Of a DNA stretch of 5,113 nucleotides, positions 1 through 5,113 are shown in pieces. The position numbers and the translations under genes were made by a program. The notes under the pieces are model-generated. The model worked only from the letters and a program-made list of their open reading frames with translations, was not told where the DNA came from and made no database searches. The DNA lies in the NCBI GenBank assembly GCA_900314225.1, contig OMUM01000117.1, positions 1 to 5,113 of the forward strand, given 5' to 3'. Source of the stretch: an uncultured bacterium (GTDB lineage Bacteria; Bacillota_I; Bacilli_A; RF39; UBA660). Numbering within the stretch: position 1 is the first letter of the stretch; each line of letters starts with the position of its first letter.

Positions 1-733
1 TAGTAGTCCAATGTCATATGAGATGGAATCCATTAATTATAAAAATATAAAAATTGTAGCAAATAACTTAAGCTCTTATTTAAAAGGTAAGGGATTAAGA
101 ATTAATTTAAATGGCAATGAAAAATTTGATAAAAGCAGATTTGGCGAAGATTATACTCTACTAAGTAGTTCTATAAAAGAAGAATTGACCTATATTCATT
201 TGCATAATTCTGATCATAAAGATAGCGAAAAATGTAATGACATATTAGATGAGGTAAAAAAAATTATATCTTCTTTTCCAAATTTAAAATGTATTGATAT
301 TGGAGGGCATTTAGAAGATTTGAGCTTTAAAAATGGTATTGAATATTTGCAAGAAATTCGCAGCATCACACCAACACATATTGATATTATTGTTGAAGCA
401 GGTGATTTTCTTTTTAAAGATTGTGGAAAATTATTTTGTGAAGTAATAGACGTAAGAGATAATAAAATGAGCCAAACTGTTACTTTGAATTTTTCTAAAA
501 TGGCAAATCAAAGATGGGCTTACCCCATTTATCATGAAGAAACAAAAAATGAACTTGTAGATACTGTTTTTTATGGCTGCTCATGTTGTGAAACAGATAT
601 TTATTTAGAAACTAAAGCAAGAAGATTAAAAAAAGGTGATAAGCTAATGTTTCAAAATATTAGCCCATATTCGTACCAATGGGATACTGAATTTAATGGT
701 ATCAATAAAATTAGGTATGACTTCAAAATTTAA
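1..733 (+). CDS. PLP-dependent decarboxylase of the ornithine/diaminopimelate (fold-type III) family, C-terminal part, 5' partial
   Basis: The frame is open to the window's left edge (codons GTA GTC CCA precede the ATG at 11), and no ribosome binding site is visible before that ATG, so the true start lies upstream and the PLP lysine is not in view. Numbering from the ATG at 11, the visible part follows the family order: LRINLN (29-34), a barrel strand YIHLHNS (61-67), a phosphate-loop-like IDIGGH (95-100), VEAGD (128-132) where relatives have EPGR, GCSCCETD (189-196) matching the GPxCxxxD block with catalytic Cys192 and Asp196, KKGDKLMF (207-214), Tyr220 and FNG (228-230). Such enzymes decarboxylate diamino acids such as ornithine, lysine, diaminopimelate or carboxynorspermidine in the cytoplasm. 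The substrate cannot be told here. IGGH for IGGG, and loss of the Arg of EPGR, set it apart from standard LysA. The family call is fairly secure; the reaction is not. Confidence 0.72.
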   Translation, partial: SSPMSYEMESINYKNIKIVANNLSSYLKGKGLRINLNGNEKFDKSRFGEDYTLLSSSIKEELTYIHLHNSDHKDSEKCNDILDEVKKIISSFPNLKCIDIGGHLEDLSFKNGIEYLQEIRSITPTHIDIIVEAGDFLFKDCGKLFCEVIDVRDNKMSQTVTLNFSKMANQRWAYPIYHEETKNELVDTVFYGCSCCETDIYLETKARRLKKGDKLMFQNISPYSYQWDTEFNGINKIRYDFKI

Positions 734-803
734 TATTATTTGTTTTGATTAAGTGGTATACTTGCTATCATAATTGTTATATATTTTTTTGATAAACGAT
801 ATT

Positions 804-835
804 AGATACTGGTTATTTTTAAATGGTATCTTTTT
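804..835 (+). terminator. Weak candidate intrinsic terminator after the decarboxylase gene
   Basis: AGATAC (804-809) pairs with GTATCT (826-831), and the second arm runs into five T (831-835). The stem is six pairs, A/T-rich, with a loop of 16 bases that two G/T wobbles may narrow. It sits about 70 bases after the stop at 733, where a terminator would be expected. The stem is weak, so this may be chance in AT-rich DNA. Confidence 0.3.
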
Positions 836-865
836 GAAACATTAAATATAAATTGAATAATTAAG

Positions 866-919
866 TGTCCGGTTTGGACATAAAAAAAGATACATAGAAT
901 TACCTATGATACAATGTAT
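866..919 (+). promoter_or_regulatory. Putative promoter/operator region with three inverted repeats upstream of the 71-aa gene
   Basis: Three inverted repeats lie within 54 bases. TGTCC/GGACA (866-870, 876-880) surrounds GGTTT. CATAG/CTATG (893-897, 904-908) surrounds AATTAC. ATACAT/ATGTAT (890-895, 914-919) encloses the second repeat. An extended -10 element, TG-A-TACAAT, is present at 907-915. No good -35 sits 17 bases before it. TTGGAC (874-879) is 15 bases before a second possible -10, TAGAAT (895-900). The overlap of dyads with the -10 elements would suit binding by a dimeric regulator, which is inference. The gene's start codon is at 949. Confidence 0.4.
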
Positions 920-934
920 GTGCGAACTAACATT

Positions 935-940
935 GGAGGT
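935..940 (+). promoter_or_regulatory. Strong ribosome binding site for the 71-aa gene
   Basis: GGAGGT lies eight bases before the ATG at 949. An in-frame TAA at 943-945 shows that the reading frame cannot extend upstream, so this ATG is a true start and the short protein is not the visible end of an intact longer one. Confidence 0.75.
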
Positions 941-948
941 AATAAACT

Positions 949-1164
949 ATGCGTCTTTTAAATTATAACAAAAAACAAAAGAAATATAAACATATTGATA
1001 AATTAACAAAAGAAATTGTTGATGAATTTATAGAACAAGTATTGATTGGTGAAATAAATCCTGAAACTAACACAAGAGATATTGAAATAGAATTCAATTT
1101 AATTAGATTAGTTCCTTGTTTAAAGGAGTACTTGCCAGGCATTTCGAGAGTGTCTGTATATTAG
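949..1164 (+). CDS. Small protein (71 aa) resembling the C-terminal tail of a large serine recombinase
   Basis: The stretch from about residue 18 to 52 (LTKEIVDEFIEQVLIGE, then DIEIEFNLI) has the shape of the segment that closes many large serine recombinases of Bacillota: LTxExxxxFIexI, a short variable loop, then an IxIxF strand. No resolvase catalytic domain or zinc-ribbon precedes it, because an in-frame stop lies just before the start codon. It is therefore either a recombinase remnant that has its own strong ribosome binding site and promoter, or a free-standing small protein built from that tail. The protein is lysine-rich at its N-terminus, has one Cys and no membrane segment. The next gene begins within 13 bases of its stop, so the two are probably co-transcribed and may be translationally coupled. 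The resemblance is judged by eye on a short segment; function is unknown. Confidence 0.6.
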   Translation: MRLLNYNKKQKKYKHIDKLTKEIVDEFIEQVLIGEINPETNTRDIEIEFNLIRLVPCLKEYLPGISRVSVY

Positions 1165-1177
1165 AATGGAGATAAGT

Positions 1178-2002
1178 ATGTCAAAAGAAGAGTATTTAAA
1201 ACAAATTGAAAAATTCAAAATTAGTAAAAATTCTAAAAAACTTTTTATAGAACAAGTGAATTTGTTTTATGAATATAATAATCCAGATTATTTAAAATAC
1301 AAACTAGGTGATAGTGTAAGATTATCTAAAAATAATCTAATTCATGGCTCAAGAGCTAAATTAACTGAATTAGAAATAATATCTAAGATTGGTTTAATAT
1401 CTAGTGAGTTTTATTCTGATTTTAATTCTCAAAAGAAGAAACCATATGTAGTAGAACTATGGGATATAAAAGAAAATATAACTTTGAGAGATTGGATAAA
1501 GAAATATACTGGGGTAACGATTGATTACAAGAATAGAAATGGAGAAATATTTAAAAGTGAAATATGCTCATTTGATAATATAAAAAAATCAATTAATGAA
1601 ACTAAAAATTATAGAGACTATATAATTTACCAAAATCAGGAACAAAGATTTTTACCTAATGATTATATAGATAATAATGTTGATTTAGCGTTTATAATTG
1701 AATTTGATGATAAAGATAAACTAATTGAAAACGATATTTTTAATATTAATTTTGATAAAAAAGTATTAAAAGATTTGTTACCTAAATGGTTTTATGAAAA
1801 ATATATGAAAAATAGAAACTTTGATAATTATGAAACTGGTAGAGAAAAGGCTATAATATTTGGGATACCTATTTCAATGCTTAAAGGAATAATAGTATCA
1901 AGAAATAAAGAAAAGGATAATGAATATCTAAATGCACTTAGTACTTTATTTCCAAATTGCTTTATATGTAATTTAGATGGAAAAGTTATAAAAACCAAAT
2001 AA
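1178..2002 (+). CDS. Conserved-looking protein of unknown function (274 aa), possible ADP-ribosyltransferase-like fold
   Basis: I chose the ATG at 1178 because GGAG (1168-1171) lies six bases before it; an in-frame ATG at 1166 has no such site and would add only four residues. I do not recognise the family with confidence. The protein is soluble, with no signal peptide or membrane helix. After a charged helical N-terminus comes NLIHGSRAKL (53-62), then an IISKIGLISSEF segment (67-78). This layout, an HGS/HGT motif followed by a short helix and 'Gl-s' turn, occurs in ADP-ribosyltransferase-like folds. NQEQRF (153-158) and ETGREKAI (219-226) look like conserved polar blocks. The end, GIPISMLKGIIVSR (229-242) and FPNCFICNLDGKVI (258-271), resembles the closing strands of such folds. 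A complete R-S-E or H-Y-E catalytic set cannot be assigned, so enzymatic activity is speculative. It follows the 71-aa gene closely, so an operon is likely. Confidence 0.7.
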   Translation: MSKEEYLKQIEKFKISKNSKKLFIEQVNLFYEYNNPDYLKYKLGDSVRLSKNNLIHGSRAKLTELEIISKIGLISSEFYSDFNSQKKKPYVVELWDIKENITLRDWIKKYTGVTIDYKNRNGEIFKSEICSFDNIKKSINETKNYRDYIIYQNQEQRFLPNDYIDNNVDLAFIIEFDDKDKLIENDIFNINFDKKVLKDLLPKWFYEKYMKNRNFDNYETGREKAIIFGIPISMLKGIIVSRNKEKDNEYLNALSTLFPNCFICNLDGKVIKTK

Positions 2003-2027
2003 TGACTTAGATCTAATACGCAAACAA

Positions 2028-2043
2028 CTATGTAGTTTCATAG
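2028..2043. repeat. Inverted repeat CTATG-tagttt-CATAG
   Basis: Five-base arms (2028-2032 and 2039-2043) with a six-base loop. The arms are the same pair, in swapped order, as the CATAG/CTATG dyad at 893-908, and the loop length is also six. No T-run follows, so it is not a typical terminator. Confidence 0.4.
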
Positions 2044-2044
2044 C

Positions 2045-2059
2045 TAGGAAATATTCCTA
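2045..2059. repeat. Inverted repeat TAGGAA-ata-TTCCTA
   Basis: Perfect six-base arms (2045-2050, 2054-2059) with a three-base loop, directly after the neighbouring hairpin. No T-run follows. It may be part of a structured leader, a protein site, or chance. Confidence 0.4.
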
Positions 2060-2150
2060 ATACTGAAACAAGGTTAGAGCACTTAGCACTGACACTGATA
2101 CAACCCACGTTGAAGCAGTAGTAAAACTTGAAAAAAATATATTGTTTTAA

Positions 2151-2180
2151 TTGAATACAATAAATATTATATGTTAAAAT
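2151..2180 (+). promoter_or_regulatory. Sigma-A-type promoter for the NlpC/P60 and metal-protein operon
   Basis: TTGAAT (2151-2156) and TAAAAT (2175-2180) are 18 bases apart, and TG one base before the -10 (2172-2173) makes it an extended -10 element. Transcription would begin near 2187, about 30 bases before the ATG at 2216. AGAAGGTGAT (2203-2212) supplies the ribosome binding site. This is the best promoter in the window. Confidence 0.6.
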
Positions 2181-2215
2181 ATACTAAAAGAATTAGATAA
2201 ATAGAAGGTGATACT

Positions 2216-3400
2216 ATGTTCTTAGTTCAATGTACTAATCAAGTTTTAAATAATATTTTTTATCCAATAAAGAATATTTTAAATATAATTATGATTATTT
2301 CACCAATACTTTTAATTATATCTTTATCTGTGACATTTTATAAATTAGTTATTAATCCAGAAGAAAAAAAGTTAATAAAAAATTTAAAAAATTCATTTAT
2401 TGCTTTAGTAATAATTTTTTTAATTCCATTATTTGTAAATCTTGTTGTTGGAATAGTTGATGAGCAAACAGAAATTACAAGTTGCTACAAAAATGCTGTA
2501 AAACAGGATAATAATAGTGAGTATATTGATATATATAATAAAGATAAAAAGAAAGTTATTTATAGTATGGATGATTATAAAAATGGAGAAGATAAACCAA
2601 GTTCATTAGAATTTAGTAATGGTAGTGATACTGTTAAAGTTAAATTTACTGAAGAAACATTAAAAATTGTTGAAGCTCATTTAAATGATTTTAATTATAA
2701 TAATTTTAGAACATTTATGAATAGTCATGGTGGAGCAGGTAATTATATTAAATCATTAGGTGGAGTATTTACTAAATATTATGGAAGTAATAAAAAAGTA
2801 ACAACAGTTGCAGAACTTCAAGAAGTTAGTGAATATGTATTTGGATTAATGTATATTTATGGATTTGATTATTATAATGGTAATAGATATTGTAAATGGG
2901 GTGGAGGTTGTAGTGCCTCTTCTAAAGGATCAAGTGATGCCTTTTATCCAGGAGTAATGAAACATACTAGTGAAGGACTATCTGAAAGAAATGACTTTGA
3001 TGCCTTAATTACAGGCAAAAATGAAACTAATATGACAACAAATTGTAATTGGACAGTAGATATGGTCTATGTAAAAGCAGGCTTATTCAAAAGCGGACAT
3101 AGTGCTGGCTACAAAGGGACATGTAAAAGAATTATTACTGATGTTACTCAAACAAAAGTTGGTGATTTAATTCATTTTTTTAATACACCAATAAATAAGT
3201 TAGATAAAAATACATGGAATGGTTGGTATCATGTTGCATATGTCGGAGAAGTATATGATGATAAAGTCGTTGTATATGATGGAGGAAGCTATTTTACTAC
3301 CAATAGAAATTTTAAATGGGAATTTAAAAAAAGTAACCAAACTAAAGTTATTCATGGATCAAGCAATTGGGTTATTTGTAGACCAGTTGACATAGGGTAG
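2216..3400 (+). CDS. Membrane-anchored NlpC/P60-like cysteine peptidase with VirB2/TrbC-like N-terminus
   Basis: The 394-residue protein opens with two hydrophobic helices (about 22-45 and 59-82) separated by a short charged loop (NPEEKKLIKNLKN). This is the layout of VirB2/TrbC-like small membrane proteins of type IV secretion loci, where a PxLL helix is followed by a lysine-rich turn and a FxIPLxVN helix. Residues 83-270 are probably extracellular, polar, with Cys226 and Cys232 in a glycine-rich patch. The C-terminal part looks like an NlpC/P60 domain: NCNWTVDMVYVKAGL (276-290) with nucleophile Cys277, VGDLIHFF (315-322), YHVAYVGEV (338-346) with His339, and VVVYDGG (351-357) as a possible third polar site. 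Such domains cut peptide stems of peptidoglycan, or act as amidases outside the cell. Expected role: wall remodelling at a membrane-bound site. The next gene starts ten bases after the stop. Peptidase assignment is good; the pilin-like label is by pattern only, and no other secretion genes are visible. Confidence 0.75.
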   Translation: MFLVQCTNQVLNNIFYPIKNILNIIMIISPILLIISLSVTFYKLVINPEEKKLIKNLKNSFIALVIIFLIPLFVNLVVGIVDEQTEITSCYKNAVKQDNNSEYIDIYNKDKKKVIYSMDDYKNGEDKPSSLEFSNGSDTVKVKFTEETLKIVEAHLNDFNYNNFRTFMNSHGGAGNYIKSLGGVFTKYYGSNKKVTTVAELQEVSEYVFGLMYIYGFDYYNGNRYCKWGGGCSASSKGSSDAFYPGVMKHTSEGLSERNDFDALITGKNETNMTTNCNWTVDMVYVKAGLFKSGHSAGYKGTCKRIITDVTQTKVGDLIHFFNTPINKLDKNTWNGWYHVAYVGEVYDDKVVVYDGGSYFTTNRNFKWEFKKSNQTKVIHGSSNWVICRPVDIG

Positions 3401-3403
3401 GAG
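3398..3403 (+). promoter_or_regulatory. Ribosome binding site fixing the GTG start of the metal-handling gene
   Basis: TAGGAG overlaps the stop codon of the preceding gene (3398-3400) and lies seven bases before GTG at 3411. The first in-frame ATG (3426) is 22 bases away, too far, and starting there would trim the first strand of the HMA domain. The overlap suggests translational coupling between the two genes. Confidence 0.75.
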
Positions 3404-3410
3404 ACAAAAA

Positions 3411-5113
3411 GTGAAAAAAATTTATATGCGAGTAGACGGAATACATTGTAGTCATTGTATTGATACTATAACTAATTCATTATATAAAATTAAAAATATA
3501 AAGAATGTTAAAATAAATAAAAATATAGTAGAAATTACTTATAAATATAAATTATCCAAGGAAGAATTAATTAATAATATTTTAAATATAGATTATTATA
3601 CTAATGAAGAATATATTAGTGAGAATAAAAAAGATATAGATAATAATATAAAACTAAAAGAATTTATATTTATAGTTGCAACTATCTTAATAATTAGTAT
3701 TTTATTATATAAATTACTAGGATTTAATATTTTAAATATCATACCAAATATAGATAATAATATTACTTATGGTATGTTATTTATAACTGGTTTACTTACT
3801 AGTATTCATTGTATATCTATGTGTGGTGCAATATTTCTCACAACAATAGTTAATACTAAAAGGAGTATTAAAAAAGCTTTATTTTATAACTTAGGAAGAG
3901 TTATTTCTTATACAATTATTGGTTTTATTGTTGGACTAATAGGCTCTACATTTACTTTAAATGATACTTTAAATGGCATTGTTGTAATACTTGCAGGAAT
4001 ATTAATGCTTAGTATATCTTTTAGTATGTTAGGTCTAATTAATTTTAGAAAAATATTTAATTTTAATTTTAAAATTAGATCCCGTAATCCTTTAATTATT
4101 GGACTTTTAAATGGACTTATGCCATGTGGTCCAATCGATGCGATGAAAATATATGCTCTATCTACTGGTAGTCCAATAAGAGGAGCCATTTCTATGCTTT
4201 TATTTGGACTTGGAACAGTTCCTTTAATGTTAGCTGTTGGCTATATTTTTAATTTATTTAAAGGTAGAAAAAAAATAATTATTAATAAATTAGCTTCAAC
4301 CTTAATCTTAATACTATCATTAATTATGTTAAATAGAGGTCTATTATATTTAAATATTGATATAAGTAGTTTGTTTAGAGAAAACTATGATAATTATTCT
4401 GTATCTAATATCGATGGAGATATTCAAACAGTAAAATTTAATCTAGATTATTCTAATTATCAAGATATTTTACTATTAGAAGGAATTAAAACTAAAATAA
4501 TAATACATGTCTCTAGCGATAAACTAACTAGTTGCAATAATGAAATAGTAATAAAAGAATTTAATATAAAAAAGAAATTAAAAGTAGGAGATAATATTAT
4601 TGAATTTACCCCTGATAAGGCAGGTGACTTTTCTATTACTTGTTGGATGAATATGATTCATAATAATTTAAAAGTTACATCTAATAAAACTTATTTTAAT
4701 AAAAGAACAAAAGGAGATAAAATTCCTGTAAGACTAAAAACTCCTGCCTCAAGACCTGTAAAAGCAGTTACTAATAATGATGGAAATATTGTTATAAAAA
4801 AGAATAAAATAACAACTAAAGTTACTTATATAGATTATGTCTATGAAGATATTCATATCGGATTGATTGCTGTTAGAACAAGTGATAATAGAGTAATAGT
4901 TGTAGTAAATACCTGTACATCTTGTAATCCATCACCTCGAGCTTATTTTATTCAAGTAGGAGATTATTTAGAATGTCAAAATTGTGGTAATAAATTTAAA
5001 ATAGATGAATTAGATAAAGTAAGTAGTGATGGATGTAATCCTATGCAAATAGAAAAAGTAGAGGAAAATGATAAAGAAATTATAATAAGTAAAGAATTCT
5101 TAAATAGTTTAAA
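3411..5113 (+). CDS. Multidomain metal-trafficking membrane protein: HMA - SafE/DsbD-like core - cupredoxin - DUF2318, 3' partial
   Basis: From the GTG at 3411 the frame is open for 567 codons and leaves the window without a stop. Residues 1-70 form a heavy-metal-associated domain, MRVDGIHCSHC, with Cys13 and Cys16. A helix at 85-105 precedes the SafE/DsbD-like core (about 118-314) with TSIHCISMCG (Cys134, Cys138), FYNLGRVISYTIIG (158-171) and GLMPCGP (Cys239). A cupredoxin-like domain (about 334-425) has Cys375 and CWMNMIH with Cys411, Met413 and Met415. From about 457 a DUF2318 domain carries CTSC (502-505), CQNCG (522-526) and GCNP (541-544). Known relatives of the first three modules are linked to copper handling and often annotated as sulfite exporter TauE/SafE family. 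DUF2318 proteins occur near Ftr1-type iron and other metal uptake genes. I infer movement of copper or a similar metal across the membrane with binding domains on both sides. The end is probably only a few residues beyond the window, since the DUF2318 signature is already complete. Confidence 0.85.
   Translation, partial: MKKIYMRVDGIHCSHCIDTITNSLYKIKNIKNVKINKNIVEITYKYKLSKEELINNILNIDYYTNEEYISENKKDIDNNIKLKEFIFIVATILIISILLYKLLGFNILNIIPNIDNNITYGMLFITGLLTSIHCISMCGAIFLTTIVNTKRSIKKALFYNLGRVISYTIIGFIVGLIGSTFTLNDTLNGIVVILAGILMLSISFSMLGLINFRKIFNFNFKIRSRNPLIIGLLNGLMPCGPIDAMKIYALSTGSPIRGAISMLLFGLGTVPLMLAVGYIFNLFKGRKKIIINKLASTLILILSLIMLNRGLLYLNIDISSLFRENYDNYSVSNIDGDIQTVKFNLDYSNYQDILLLEGIKTKIIIHVSSDKLTSCNNEIVIKEFNIKKKLKVGDNIIEFTPDKAGDFSITCWMNMIHNNLKVTSNKTYFNKRTKGDKIPVRLKTPASRPVKAVTNNDGNIVIKKNKITTKVTYIDYVYEDIHIGLIAVRTSDNRVIVVVNTCTSCNPSPRAYFIQVGDYLECQNCGNKFKIDELDKVSSDGCNPMQIEKVEENDKEIIISKEFLNSL

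Larger units (their letters stand above)
2003..2145. other. Intergenic stretch of raised G+C with small hairpins; possible decayed coding sequence or junction
   Basis: From 2001 to 2130 I count 47 G/C in 130 bases (36%), clearly above the flanking genes. It holds two hairpins (2028-2043 and 2045-2059) and short GCACT/GACACT repeats around 2078-2096. In one frame, 2087-2149 reads ALSTDTDTTHVEAVVKLEK and on to a stop at 2147-2149. An adjacent frame reads LGNIPNTETRLEHLAL from 2044. These would join if one base-level frameshift were allowed, which hints at a decayed gene end. No ribosome binding site or start supports a live gene, and no known riboswitch or tRNA pattern fits. Confidence 0.35.

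Noticed and set aside
11..13. ATG at 11 as the true start of the decarboxylase gene
   Set aside because: The frame is open upstream to the window edge, no ribosome binding site precedes it, and the protein would lack the PLP-lysine half of the enzyme.
866..888. TGTCC/GGACA hairpin followed by an A-run, as a terminator
   Set aside because: On the + strand the run after the stem is A, not T. On the minus strand the T-run lies before the stem. Five pairs with an unsuitable tail do not make an intrinsic terminator.
1166..1168. ATG as the start of the 274-aa protein
   Set aside because: The ribosome binding site GGAG overlaps this codon and is correctly spaced for the ATG at 1178.
2078..2096. 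GCACT/GACACT short repeats as part of a CRISPR array
   Set aside because: The units are five to six bases, adjacent, and lack spacer-length separation.
2003..2145. Riboswitch or tRNA in the G+C-raised gap
   Set aside because: I see no cloverleaf and no signature of the common riboswitch classes; the two hairpins are short and lie before the promoter at 2151-2180, so they would not be in the downstream leader.
3426..3428. ATG as an alternative start for the metal-handling protein
   Set aside because: It is 22 bases from the ribosome binding site, while GTG at 3411 is seven bases away and keeps the first strand of the HMA domain.
3908..4189. 93-codon open frame on the minus strand
   Set aside because: It lies wholly inside the membrane core of the metal-handling gene, has no ribosome binding site I can support, and its protein resembles no known family. 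It is a shadow frame.

Overview
The window is very AT-rich (roughly a quarter G+C by eye), uses the standard genetic code, and has strong GGAG-type ribosome binding sites and many ATA/AGA/TTA codons. This fits a low-GC Gram-positive (Bacillota), possibly one of the uncultured gut Bacilli/Mollicutes-like or Clostridia lineages. That placement is an inference from composition and protein families. Every gene I can support reads on the + strand.

Left part (1-835): the C-terminal part of a PLP-dependent fold-type III decarboxylase of the ornithine/diaminopimelate family. Its beginning, including the PLP lysine, lies before the window. A weak terminator-like hairpin follows.

Middle (about 860-2145): a promoter/operator-like stretch with nested inverted repeats leads into a 71-residue protein that resembles only the extreme C-terminal tail of a large serine recombinase. 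It is followed almost directly by a 274-residue protein of unknown function. That protein has an HGS motif and a C-terminal region loosely like ADP-ribosyltransferase-type folds, which is a weak resemblance. A 130-base stretch with clearly higher G+C, small hairpins and possibly decayed coding sequence ends this block. It may be a junction between this block and the next.

Right part (2151-5113): a well-formed promoter drives a probable two-gene operon. The first gene encodes a membrane protein whose N-terminus looks like a VirB2/TrbC-type two-helix segment and whose C-terminus is an NlpC/P60-like cysteine peptidase. Ten bases later, from a GTG start, comes a multidomain metal-handling protein that runs off the window. 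It has an HMA copper-binding domain, a SafE/DsbD-like membrane core, a cupredoxin-like domain and a DUF2318 cysteine-rich domain. It reads as a copper (or other soft metal) acquisition, export or trafficking protein with all its binding modules on one chain. The link between a cell-wall peptidase and this metal protein is the oddest part of the layout.
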